The notes under the pieces: model-generated
The model's input: only the letters and a program-made list of their open reading frames with translations
Told to the model about the DNA's origin: nothing
The model's database searches: none
Made by a program: the position numbers and the translations under genes
Shown here: positions 1 through 9,393 of the stretch, one piece after another
Position numbering within the stretch: the stretch's first letter is position 1
How the letters are laid out: every line of letters starts with the position of its first letter
DNA from: Alistipes provencensis
GTDB lineage: Bacteria > Bacteroidota > Bacteroidia > Bacteroidales > Rikenellaceae
DNA length: 64,000 nucleotides
Direction: 5' to 3'
Assembly: GCF_900083545.1 (NCBI RefSeq)
Contig: NZ_LT559262.1
Coordinates: forward strand, 1-64,000

Positions 1-6
1 CTCCAG

Positions 7-1534
<1,528 letters not shown>

Positions 1535-1752
1535 ATAAAATGTTTTTGTTTTAAATCTTTAGCTCTAATCTCAAAGGTATTGTTTGAAATCACTCTCTTG
1601 CGAGAGTGGAAAAAACTTTTAGCTGCTCAAATACTTCAAAGAACGCTGTTCAATATATTACTATAAGAACAATTTCTCTTATTTCTCAGGGAGTCGGATC
1701 TTGCGATCTTTTCCCTTGTTCCGACCGCTTAATTTTTCAGCGGAAAGTGGTG
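1535..1752 (-). other. rrn leader region
   Basis: Non-coding, A/T-rich compared with the rest of the window. It runs from the proximal promoter to the 16S 5' end and would be transcribed as the pre-rRNA leader. It contains a short hairpin around 1592-1609 (CACTCTC/GAGAGTG) and an inverted repeat GTCGGA/TCCGAC at 1693-1725, both plausible processing or antitermination structures. The stretch 1998-2198, beyond the promoters, shows no gene. Confidence 0.7.
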
Positions 1753-1784
1753 CAAAGATAAGTGTTATTTTTTGAACCACCAAA
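1753..1784 (-). promoter_or_regulatory. rrn promoter, proximal copy
   Basis: Minus strand: TTTG (1784-1781), 20-bp spacer, TATCTTTG (1760-1753). This matches the Bacteroidetes -33/-7 consensus TTTG/TAnnTTTG and points into the 16S gene. Confidence 0.9.
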
Positions 1785-1853
1785 ACTTTTCGAAAGAATT
1801 TTTCAGAAAATTTTCAGAACCTTTTTGCTTATCGCTCCTCATCGAAGCGGGTG

Positions 1854-1884
1854 CAAAGGTAAGTCATTTTTCTGAATCTCCAAA
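1854..1884 (-). promoter_or_regulatory. rrn promoter, middle copy
   Basis: Minus strand: TTTG (1884-1881), 19-bp spacer, TACCTTTG (1861-1854), followed by CACCCGCTTCGA, which is shared with the distal copy. It is the second of three tandem promoters about 100-110 bp apart. Confidence 0.9.
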
Positions 1885-1964
1885 AGATTTAGGAACTTTT
1901 TTCAAAATTTTTCAGAACGTGTTTTTTGCCGCTTTCGAGGTGTGTTTCTCTCTCGAAGCGGGTG

Positions 1965-1997
1965 CAAAGATAAGGGCATTTCCCGGCAATTTCCAAA
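1965..1997 (-). promoter_or_regulatory. rrn promoter, distal copy
   Basis: Minus strand: TTTG (1997-1994), 21-bp spacer, TATCTTTG (1972-1965), then CACCCGCTTCGA as in the middle copy. It is the most upstream of the three tandem rrn promoters. Confidence 0.88.
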
Positions 1998-2198
1998 TAA
2001 TTCGGGGACTTTTTTTCGACAATTTCGACAATTAATCCTCACCCGATTATGGATCAGCGAGTTAGTTCCAAAAGTTTTTTAATAACTTCCGGACAGTGAT
2101 CCCAAAACGGAAGACAAGATGTCCTTATTATATATAGGTATGTATTTTCAGCCGGTTTTCAGCGCCCGGAACGATCCGGGAAACGGCCGAACGGATCA

Positions 2199-2972
2199 TC
2201 ACTCCCAACGATAGGGTTCTCCGGGATTCCATGTCGCACTGACCCCGCCATAGGTGATCTCCGCGGCTCCGCCTTTGAGATAACGGGCCGTCGCAACTTC
2301 ATGCACGCCGCTCCCTTCGGCTCCATTGAAAGCCGAAATATCGAGTTTGCCACCCGGCTGAGGGAAGGGCTCGGACCAAAGGAAGACCACCGGTTCGACG
2401 ATCGAATAGTCAATATCCAACCGGGGCTTATCCTTTCCCCGCAAAGTTCCGCACCCGGAAAAGAACTCCAGCGAGAGTCCTCCCTCCGCATCCTGCCGCA
2501 TCCGGAACTTCATTTCTGCCGTCGTTGCGAATTGCATCGTTTCGGATTCCGACGCCATCGAAAGCGTCTGATCGGCCCCGGACCGGATCACGGCCTTCTC
2601 TTCGGGTTCGTAGCCATATAAAGTTTCACAGGTAACATGCAGTTCGGTTCCCGTCTCGCCGAGATATTGCCCGATCCTGAATTCGAACCGCCATGTGTAT
2701 CCCGTCGAGAGCACCCGCCAGACATTTCCATCGTTCACGATGCGCTCCCGGAGGAAATAACGGTCCTGCACCTCCCGCCGGCCTTCGTCCGTCGTCTGAC
2801 GGCGGTATTCATCCAGTTGGGCAGCCCGCATGGCAGCCTCGCAGTGATTGCCGAACGCCGTATTGACATAACCGAAAAGCACCCACCCCGCCTGCGTGGG
2901 TGCGGGAGCATTATCAATCGACGTGCAGGCGCACCCGCAGCCGATCAGCAACAGCAAGAGAAACCGTTTCAT
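2199..2972 (-). CDS. hypothetical lipoprotein
   Basis: A 257-residue protein that I cannot place in a family. The N-terminus MKRFLLLLLIGC is a short lipoprotein signal with lipobox LIGC and lipidated Cys12; further cysteines follow at 14 and 16. The body is hydrophilic with alternating beta-like segments and no catalytic motif I recognise. Its ATG overlaps the stop of the upstream gene by 4 bp (ATGA), so the two are translationally coupled and probably work together at the outer membrane. A CCCGGA/TCCGGG hairpin at 2165-2180 downstream may help end transcription, although it lacks a good T-run. Confidence 0.75.
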   Translation of the reverse strand: MKRFLLLLLIGCGCACTSIDNAPAPTQAGWVLFGYVNTAFGNHCEAAMRAAQLDEYRRQTTDEGRREVQDRYFLRERIVNDGNVWRVLSTGYTWRFEFRIGQYLGETGTELHVTCETLYGYEPEEKAVIRSGADQTLSMASESETMQFATTAEMKFRMRQDAEGGLSLEFFSGCGTLRGKDKPRLDIDYSIVEPVVFLWSEPFPQPGGKLDISAFNGAEGSGVHEVATARYLKGGAAEITYGGVSATWNPGEPYRWE

Positions 2973-3727
2973 CGTTTTGAGTTTTTAGCATCGAACCTCC
3001 ACCCCATTCCCACGACAAGTATGCCTCGGCAGCCGACCCCGAACTCGCAGCAGAAAAAGAAATCCCGCCCCACGGTGATACCCGCCAAGGTCAACTGCCC
3101 CGTAGCGCGCACCTCCGTCCGGTAATCGTCCTCGAAAAAACCGCGACGCATGGCCAACTGGGCCCCCGCTTCTCCGGCCGAATAGAGCCGGAACCGCCGG
3201 TGGCAAATCCACGAATAGCGCACCCCGGGCATCACGCTCAGGTAATATTCCCGGAGTTTCCATGTCCTCAGGCCATCCGGAGCGGGATTGAGCCGGTCGG
3301 AATAGCGCGCATAGGAGAGCGCCGCCCCGATCTCCCACTTCTCCCCTACCCGGTAGGCATAGGAGGCGGAAAGCGCCCCGAGGCAATGCCGTCCGAAGAA
3401 GGAGTTGGAATATTTGCTGTGAAGTACGTCGTAGGCAGGGTTGCCCATGTTTTGATCGTCCCAATCGTCGACGCCCCAGCCGTCGAACATGGGGGCCAAG
3501 CCGAACATCAGGCGCAGGTCGTGCCGGGGATTGCGGGACACCGAGCCGTGGAGCAGCATTTCGACCCGCTCATGGACGGGAATTCGTATCTCCGCAGAAG
3601 CGGGAACAACCGCCCTTCCGCTGCCTGCCGCCGACCCCCCTGTAAACGACGAATCCGCCTGCTGGGCCGCGGCCGGAAGGCCGGAAAACAACAGTGCGGA
3701 CAGAATCAATTCGCTGAACTTTCGCAT
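2969..3727 (-). CDS. putative outer-membrane beta-barrel protein
   Basis: A 252-residue exported protein. I start it at the ATG at 3727 (MRKFSELIL...), because this gives a clean signal peptide ending around AAAQQ; the longer frame would need a TTG codon and puts charged residues before the signal. The mature part has many alternating aromatic/polar segments (YSWICHRRFRLYS and similar) as in small outer-membrane barrels, but no family signature I can name. It overlaps the following lipoprotein gene by 4 bp and lies 84 bp after the MgtC-like gene on the same strand, with no clear promoter between, so all may be one operon. Confidence 0.65.
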   Translation of the reverse strand: MRKFSELILSALLFSGLPAAAQQADSSFTGGSAAGSGRAVVPASAEIRIPVHERVEMLLHGSVSRNPRHDLRLMFGLAPMFDGWGVDDWDDQNMGNPAYDVLHSKYSNSFFGRHCLGALSASYAYRVGEKWEIGAALSYARYSDRLNPAPDGLRTWKLREYYLSVMPGVRYSWICHRRFRLYSAGEAGAQLAMRRGFFEDDYRTEVRATGQLTLAGITVGRDFFFCCEFGVGCRGILVVGMGWRFDAKNSKR

Positions 3728-3811
3728 TTCCTCCGAATTTTTGTTCAATATAGCGAATTTCCAGCGAACTCCAAGCGATTTAATGGATTAATTCATAGAG
3801 AAGTCGCAGCG

Positions 3812-4483
3812 TCAGACGATCCGCTCGACGGTAATGTCGGGATTTTCGCGCAGCAGATCGATATATCCCTCCTCGCTGGCCTGCCCCTTGGCCCGGATGA
3901 CGATCGTGGCGCGGTGTACCACCCCATCGGAGGTGCGCTGCGACTCGACTTCGTAGGAGATGACCGAATAGTCCTTGCTCTCGAGGCGGTCGAACATCGC
4001 GTCGATAAGTTCCTTCTTCTGCGCCGAGAAGACGATCATCGTACGACGGCGTCCCAGCCCGCCGAAGAAGAGCGTCAGCACTTCGAGCCCGAACAGCGTC
4101 AGCACGGTGGCCGCCCCGGCCACAATATACATGTGCCCTCCGGCCGCAAGCCCGATGCCGGCCGTGGCCCAGAGACTCGCCGCCGTGGTCAGCCCGCGCA
4201 CCAACTGACGGTGAATGATGATCGTACCGGCACCGATGAATCCGATGCCGCTGACCACCTGCGCCGCAATGCGGCTGGGGTCGAGGCGCAGCCCGTCGTG
4301 GGTCGCCAGAAAGTCCTCGAACCCGTATTGCGAGACAATCATCATCAGCGCACTGCCCAACGCCACCAAGAAATGGGTGCGGAAACCCGCATCCTTCACC
4401 CGGTATTCGCGGTCGAGCCCGATGACCGTTCCGCAAAGTCCCGCCACGCACAGGCGCACGATAAGATTCCACTCCATCTCCAT
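3812..4483 (-). CDS. MgtC/SapB family membrane protein
   Basis: A 223-residue inner-membrane protein with about five N-terminal transmembrane helices and a soluble C-terminal ACT-like region (about 140-223). The family signature is visible: GTVIGLDREYR near residue 20, FLVALGSALMM, and the GIGFIGAGTII loop. In the MgtC/SapB family the Arg/Asp of GLxRE are conserved; some members modulate F-type ATPase or support growth in low magnesium, while others remain uncharacterised. It starts 18 bp after the TIR-Sel1 gene, suggesting co-transcription. Whether it takes part in a shared function with that gene is inference. Confidence 0.88.
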   Translation of the reverse strand: MEMEWNLIVRLCVAGLCGTVIGLDREYRVKDAGFRTHFLVALGSALMMIVSQYGFEDFLATHDGLRLDPSRIAAQVVSGIGFIGAGTIIIHRQLVRGLTTAASLWATAGIGLAAGGHMYIVAGAATVLTLFGLEVLTLFFGGLGRRRTMIVFSAQKKELIDAMFDRLESKDYSVISYEVESQRTSDGVVHRATIVIRAKGQASEEGYIDLLRENPDITVERIV

Positions 4484-4501
4484 ACGTCGCTCCTTTCCAA
4501 A

Positions 4502-7297
4502 TTATTGTTCGGTTTTCTCCTCTTCGACCTTATCCAGCTCCGACCGGATAAATTCGTTCAGCAGCCGGTCGAACTCATCGTCGTCTTCGGAACCGGTATC
4601 CGAAACCGCTTCGGCCTGCGGTTCTTCCGCCGCCGTCGGGGTAAGTTCCAGTTCGATACCCAATTCCGCCAACTGCTTCCGGTACCCGGTCCACCACTCC
4701 TCCGCCGCTTTCGGATTCAGAACTCCGCCCGGATACGTCCTGTTGTACCAGAGGAACACCCCATCGACTTCGATCCGGGATTCTACATACTCGATCAGCA
4801 ACAATTGCACCGCGTCGTCCGTACACTGTTCCGCCACGTTCAGGATATCTTCATCGGAGACCGGCTGCCGGCATTTCAGAATGTCCTCCTGCCCCGTCGC
4901 ATACAGCGAAACCATACACCGGGCCACGTCGCGGCCGAACTGCCGGGCGGTGCGGCTCGTGATGAACGGCGGCGACAGCAGCTCCCGCTCGATGCGCGTA
5001 AACGGCTGCGGTATTATCGAATAACGCTTGCACAACTCCACATAGCTATCGAAGAACTGGTTGGGATTGTCCCAGAAAGCATACTCCCCAGAGACTTCCC
5101 CGGCCTTCCGCATCCGCGTCGCGGCATACGCCTCGCTGTCCCGCAGAACCTCCCAGAATTCCGGGTCCGGCGCGTCCGCACGGCGCATATCCATGTCGAA
5201 GACCCAATAGTAGTCGTGGTATTTCTCGAACAACGGCCCTTCGGTAATACACCCGTCCTCTACCGCGCGGGGGTCGAACTCCGGATCGAGCCTGCCGGCG
5301 ATGCGGCGCAAAGGCTGTGCATCGTTGCCGCCGTGCGCCAGTTGCCTGCGCGCCTGAACGGCATATTTCTCGAACTCCGCGGCCGGCAGTTCCGCCGTAC
5401 CGTCGAAATGCTCATCGAGAACGATCCTCAGGGCCGCCGAAAGCCGGTCGCCGGAAAGCAGTTCCTCATCCAATCCGTAGCGACACCACTCCCTGCGCTT
5501 CTCCTTATCCGCATAGCGGCCCTTCTCGTAAATTTTTATCAGAAACTCGACCGCCGGGAGATATTTCTTGTGCGCGGCGCGCTCGATCAGGTCCAGCCCC
5601 TTGTAGGGATTGAACGAAGTCTCGTCGCCACCCATCATCTTCACTCCGCAGTCGTACATCTGGTCGGCCATCTCCACGCTCACGCCGAGCTGTCGGTACT
5701 CCTCGACCTTCGCAGGGTCCTTGCAGCCGAACTCGTCGCCCGAATAGATCTCGATCAGCCGGTTGACGGCCTCCTCGTTGCGGCCCCGCGCCGCAATGTC
5801 GAGCATCCGGATGATCTCCCCGACGGGCATCTTCTCCGGACGGAACTTGTTCTCGACATAGAGGCGCGCCAAGTCTTCGGAGCCCGTTCCGGCCCATTCG
5901 TAACGGCAGAAATAACAGTCCCACGCCTTTTCGTACTCCTCGTCCTGCTCGTAAAAGAACCCCAGCAGGTAGGCGGCGAACTGATCCTTGCGCAGATACC
6001 CGCCTTTGGCCCAGCGATAGGCGTCCTCCTTCTCTCCCTCGTTCCAGCAGATTCCCGCCATGCTCGAAAAAGCATCTGCAACGTCGTGAAGGGCCGCCTT
6101 CTTGTAATATTTCACGGCCGTCTCCATATCGCCGTCGAGGTGGTGGAACAATCCCATCTGCGAATAGCCCCGGCAGTCGCCCAAGTCGATCATCTTCTGA
6201 AAGTATTCGAACGCCTTTTCCCGGTCCTTCTCCACGATGTCGCCCGACGCATAGAGGTTGCCGAGTTTCATCAGGGCCCGCGTATCGTTCGCCTGCGCCC
6301 CCTTGCGGTAACATTCGAGCGTTTTCTCCGGGTCGGCAGGATACTTGTCGGACCCGAATTCATACTGCTGTCCGAGGTAGGAATAGGCCTCGACGCAACC
6401 CAGTTTGATCGCCCGTTCGTAGTAGTGCACGGCCAGCGTGTAGTTCAGCTTCACGCCCATTCCCCATGCGTAATGGATGCCCAGCCGCAGGAAAGCGTGC
6501 CCGAGGTTCTGCTCCCGGACCGCTTTTTTGAGGTAGTCGAACGAAATATAGTAATTGCGGTAGTCGCGGTAATATTTGGTGTGCATGGCGAAGCAGGCAT
6601 AACAATGCCCGGCCTTGGACTGCCGTTCGAGCATGTCCCAGATCTCGGGCGACACCTCGTCGCTGCGTTTGTCCAGATCGTAGAAGAGCTTGCAGATCAA
6701 CTTCTGGGCCTTGGAGTTGCTCCGCTCGGCCGAGGCGGCCAGCGCGACGATGGCCTCGTTGTACTCCTTGGCCCGGTAGAGCGCCTCGCCCTCCTCGTAA
6801 TCGAAATCGAAGTCATTGTCCGCCCCGGCGGGTGCGACCGTGTAGAGCGGGCGGCTCCCCTCCTGCCCCGGCTCCTCTTTCAGGGTCTCGTTCAACAGGA
6901 TTTTGACGTTGTTGACCAGCAGCGAGAACTTGCGCTCGGGATTGGGATAGGCATCTATCCAGTGCTTCTGCTGGAGACGCATCAGCAGCCCGTTCTCGCA
7001 TGTGATCTTGCCCACGACATAGGGAATGATCAGTTTGCGCTTGTTCTGGGCCTGCGCGATCTCGGTCTTGACCCACTCCGACTCCAGAGCCTCGTCGGTC
7101 AGCACCACGACCACGACCCGGCAGGCGGATATCGCCCGGTAGATCGCATCGTCGTAATCGACCCCGGCGCTGCGGCTGTCCAAGTCGCGGGGTGCGTACC
7201 AACAGCGGATATTCTCCTCTTCGAGCACATGCGAGATGGCTTTTACGATATCTACATACTGGCTTTTGTAGCTGATAAAAACGTCATGGCAAATCAT
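4502..7297 (-). CDS. TIR domain protein with Sel1-like repeats
   Basis: A protein of about 931 residues. The N-terminus is a TIR fold: HDVFISYKS (box 1), WYAPRDL (box 2 region), then DYDDAIYRAI and VVVVLTDEALESEWV. The middle (about 180-600) carries Sel1/TPR-like repeats of the A..LG..Y..G type, for example YSYLGQQYEFG and ALMKLGNLYASG. The tail is acidic. I chose the ATG at 7297; the frame extends to a TTG at 7339, but that TTG is inside a promoter -7 box. Bacterial TIR domains are often NAD+-cleaving or signal-making effectors in phage defence. Here Asp stands where I align the catalytic Glu, so activity is uncertain. It is the first gene of a likely operon with an MgtC-like protein. Confidence 0.85.
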   Translation of the reverse strand: MICHDVFISYKSQYVDIVKAISHVLEEENIRCWYAPRDLDSRSAGVDYDDAIYRAISACRVVVVVLTDEALESEWVKTEIAQAQNKRKLIIPYVVGKITCENGLLMRLQQKHWIDAYPNPERKFSLLVNNVKILLNETLKEEPGQEGSRPLYTVAPAGADNDFDFDYEEGEALYRAKEYNEAIVALAASAERSNSKAQKLICKLFYDLDKRSDEVSPEIWDMLERQSKAGHCYACFAMHTKYYRDYRNYYISFDYLKKAVREQNLGHAFLRLGIHYAWGMGVKLNYTLAVHYYERAIKLGCVEAYSYLGQQYEFGSDKYPADPEKTLECYRKGAQANDTRALMKLGNLYASGDIVEKDREKAFEYFQKMIDLGDCRGYSQMGLFHHLDGDMETAVKYYKKAALHDVADAFSSMAGICWNEGEKEDAYRWAKGGYLRKDQFAAYLLGFFYEQDEEYEKAWDCYFCRYEWAGTGSEDLARLYVENKFRPEKMPVGEIIRMLDIAARGRNEEAVNRLIEIYSGDEFGCKDPAKVEEYRQLGVSVEMADQMYDCGVKMMGGDETSFNPYKGLDLIERAAHKKYLPAVEFLIKIYEKGRYADKEKRREWCRYGLDEELLSGDRLSAALRIVLDEHFDGTAELPAAEFEKYAVQARRQLAHGGNDAQPLRRIAGRLDPEFDPRAVEDGCITEGPLFEKYHDYYWVFDMDMRRADAPDPEFWEVLRDSEAYAATRMRKAGEVSGEYAFWDNPNQFFDSYVELCKRYSIIPQPFTRIERELLSPPFITSRTARQFGRDVARCMVSLYATGQEDILKCRQPVSDEDILNVAEQCTDDAVQLLLIEYVESRIEVDGVFLWYNRTYPGGVLNPKAAEEWWTGYRKQLAELGIELELTPTAAEEPQAEAVSDTGSEDDDEFDRLLNEFIRSELDKVEEEKTEQ

Positions 7298-7336
7298 CGG
7301 GCGGTAGTTTGCAGGGTGGAAAGAACTTTTGTCATC

Positions 7337-7344
7337 CAAATATA
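7337..7344 (-). promoter_or_regulatory. -7 box for TIR-Sel1 gene
   Basis: Minus-strand TATATTTG matches TAnnTTTG and lies 40 bp upstream of the ATG at 7297. No TTTG is seen at the usual distance upstream, so this is a partial match. Confidence 0.5.
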
Positions 7345-7363
7345 CGATTTTTTCAGCGATTCG

Positions 7364-7394
7364 ATTGCAGTGTGGGAAATATTTCGTACTTTTG
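7364..7394 (+). promoter_or_regulatory. rpmI-rplT promoter
   Basis: ATTG (7364-7367), 19-bp spacer, TACTTTTG (7387-7394). It ends 34 bp before the rpmI start codon. Confidence 0.75.
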
Positions 7395-7428
7395 CAGGCT
7401 AAGTTTAACTAATTAACTATTTACGACA

Positions 7429-7623
7429 ATGCCGAAAATGAAAACCAATGCCGCTGCGAAGAAGCGTTTTACCTTCACCGGCACAGGAAAGATCAAGCGC
7501 AAACACGCTTATCACAGTCACATCCTGACCAAAAAGACGACGAAACAGAAGCGTAACCTCTGCTATTCGGGTATCGTTTCTGCGGCCGACGAGGCCAAAA
7601 TCAAGAACCTGCTCGTTAAATAA
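7429..7623 (+). CDS. rpmI: 50S ribosomal protein L35
   Basis: A 64-residue, strongly basic protein with the L35 signature [14 protein letters not shown] and the [14 protein letters not shown] core. It is a late-assembly component of the large ribosomal subunit. It is followed 91 bp later by rplT, the usual partner. The infC gene (initiation factor IF-3), which in many bacteria precedes rpmI-rplT and mediates feedback control, is not adjacent; the gene has its own promoter instead. Confidence 0.98.
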   Translation: MPKMKTNAAAKKRFTFTGTGKIKRKHAYHSHILTKKTTKQKRNLCYSGIVSAADEAKIKNLLVK

Positions 7624-7714
7624 TTAACCCGCAGCATTTTATTAATCGGAGCAGAACAGCCCCAAAGAATACGGGAGAACCGTATCGCTGTGAGCTCTCA
7701 AAAAACTTTACAGT

Positions 7715-8059
7715 ATGCCACGTTCAGTAAACGCAGTTGCGTCACGCGCACGTCGAAAGAAAGTTTTGAAACTTGCCAAAGGCAACTTTGGTTCAAGGGG
7801 AAACGTTTGGACCGTTGCGAAAAATACGGTCGAAAAGGGTCTGTGCTATGCTTATGCACACCGCGCCCTCAAGAAGCGGACATTCCGTTCGCTGTGGATC
7901 ACGCGTATCAACGCCGCCGTCCGCGCTCAGGGAATGACCTATTCACAATTTATCGGCAAACTCAACGCCAAGGGCATCGTCCTCAACCGCAAGGTGATGG
8001 CCGATCTGGCAATGAACGAGCCGAAAGCATTCGAGGCAATAGTTAAAGCAGTTAAATAG
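7715..8059 (+). CDS. rplT: 50S ribosomal protein L20
   Basis: A 114-residue basic protein with the L20 N-terminus [19 protein letters not shown] and the central YAHRALKKR segment. It binds 23S rRNA early in large-subunit assembly and in several bacteria represses its own operon. It is co-transcribed with rpmI; a strong hairpin terminator follows at 8083-8113. Confidence 0.98.
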   Translation: MPRSVNAVASRARRKKVLKLAKGNFGSRGNVWTVAKNTVEKGLCYAYAHRALKKRTFRSLWITRINAAVRAQGMTYSQFIGKLNAKGIVLNRKVMADLAMNEPKAFEAIVKAVK

Positions 8060-8082
8060 CCCTTCCCCGGAGGGGTTTTAGC

Positions 8083-8113
8083 GGCGGACACCACCTCGGT
8101 GTCCGCCTTTTTT
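8083..8113 (+). terminator. rho-independent terminator of rpmI-rplT
   Basis: A perfect 10-bp stem, GGCGGACACC/GGTGTCCGCC, with a 5-nt loop followed by TTTTTT. Confidence 0.93.
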
Positions 8114-8132
8114 GGCATAAAACCGATTTACG

Positions 8133-9341
8133 ATGGAGACATGGAAAAAGACATTCGCCGTCATCTGGAGCGGACAGTTGGCATCGATCCTCAGCAGCGA
8201 GGTCGTGGCCTACTCGATCATCTTCTGGATGAGCCTCGAAACCGGCTCGGCCGAGGTGCTGGCGCTGGCGGCCATCGCCGGCATGCTGCCCCAGTCGCTG
8301 CTGGGCCTCTTCGTCGGGGTCTATGTCGACCGCTGGGACCGCAAGCGCACGATGATCTGCGCCGACAGCTTCATCGCCCTCTGCACGCTGGCGCTGGCCA
8401 TGCTGTTCTGGGCCGGGGTGGCGGAGATGTGGCACATCTACATCCTGCTGGCCTGCCGCTCGGCAGGCTCGGCGTTCCACATGCCCGCCATGCAGGCTTC
8501 GGTGCCGCTGCTGGCCCCCGAATCGCAGCTCACGCGCATCGCCGGAATCAACCAGATCATCTCCTCGCTGTCGAGCATCGCGGGCCCGGCCCTCGGAGCG
8601 CTGCTGATCAACCTCACCTCGATCGGCAACATCCTGCTGCTGGACGTTGCGGGAGCCATCATCGCCTGCACCTCGCTGCTCTTCGTCCGCATCCCCAACC
8701 CGGAACGCGACACGACGCGCAAACCCAACCTGTGGCGCGAGTTCCGCGAAGGTTTCTCGGCTATGCACGCCATTCCGGGCATGGGTTGGTTCTTCACGCT
8801 CTCCATCGTCGTCTGGTTCTTCATCATGCCCGTCGGGGTGATGTTCCCGCTGATGACGCTCCAGCACTTCGGGGGCGGCACCTATGAAATGAGCCTGATC
8901 GAAATCGTCTGGGGCGGAGGGGCTCTTCTGGGCGGCGCCATCATGGGCGCCCGCACCTATCGGGTCAACCGCATCGTGCTGGTCAACCTGATGTACCTGA
9001 TCGTCGGCCTCTCGTTCGCCCTGTCCGGGCTCCTGCCACCTTCGGGATTCCTCTGGTTCGCGCTCTTCACGATGACATCAGGGATATCCAGCAGCGTCTT
9101 CAACGCCTCGTTCGTCTCCGTGATTCAGACCCGCATCGAAGCGGGCGTACTGGGGCGCGTCATGTCGCTCTACCGCAGTTTCGGCCTGCTCCCCGCAGCC
9201 CTCGGACTGCTCGGCACGGGATTTCTCGCCGAGCACATCGGACTCACCACGACCTTCGTCATCGCCGGAACGGTCATCGTTCTGGTCGGCATGACGGGTT
9301 TCTTCATCCCTTCGGTCATGCGCCTCGACCGCAAGGCATAA
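8133..9341 (+). CDS. MFS transporter, drug/macrolide-efflux-like
   Basis: A 402-residue integral membrane protein with about 12 hydrophobic helices. After helix 2 it has the major facilitator loop signature GVYVDRWDRKRTM, and a related loop follows helix 8. It has the size and layout of the MFS subgroup holding macrolide exporters and enterobactin exporters (H+-driven efflux, about 400 residues). The substrate cannot be inferred. It stands alone between two terminators, 19 bp after the rplT terminator, with no clear own promoter. It may rely on read-through or a weak start. Confidence 0.85.
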   Translation: METWKKTFAVIWSGQLASILSSEVVAYSIIFWMSLETGSAEVLALAAIAGMLPQSLLGLFVGVYVDRWDRKRTMICADSFIALCTLALAMLFWAGVAEMWHIYILLACRSAGSAFHMPAMQASVPLLAPESQLTRIAGINQIISSLSSIAGPALGALLINLTSIGNILLLDVAGAIIACTSLLFVRIPNPERDTTRKPNLWREFREGFSAMHAIPGMGWFFTLSIVVWFFIMPVGVMFPLMTLQHFGGGTYEMSLIEIVWGGGALLGGAIMGARTYRVNRIVLVNLMYLIVGLSFALSGLLPPSGFLWFALFTMTSGISSSVFNASFVSVIQTRIEAGVLGRVMSLYRSFGLLPAALGLLGTGFLAEHIGLTTTFVIAGTVIVLVGMTGFFIPSVMRLDRKA

Positions 9342-9346
9342 AAAAA

Positions 9347-9382
9347 CGGCGGCCCTTCTTTTGCAGGGCCGCCGCTGTTTTT
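9347..9382. terminator. bidirectional terminator
   Basis: Stem CGGCGGCCC/GGGCCGCCG, flanked by an A-run on the left and a T-run on the right. It serves the MFS gene (+) and the facing lipoprotein gene (-). Confidence 0.88.
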
Positions 9383-9393
9383 ACGTCGGGATA

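Noticed and set aside
3200-7402. 1400-codon plus-strand open frame
   Set aside because: Antisense to the TIR-Sel1 and MgtC-like genes; His/Arg/Pro-rich composition without domains, typical of the complementary strand of GC-rich coding DNA.
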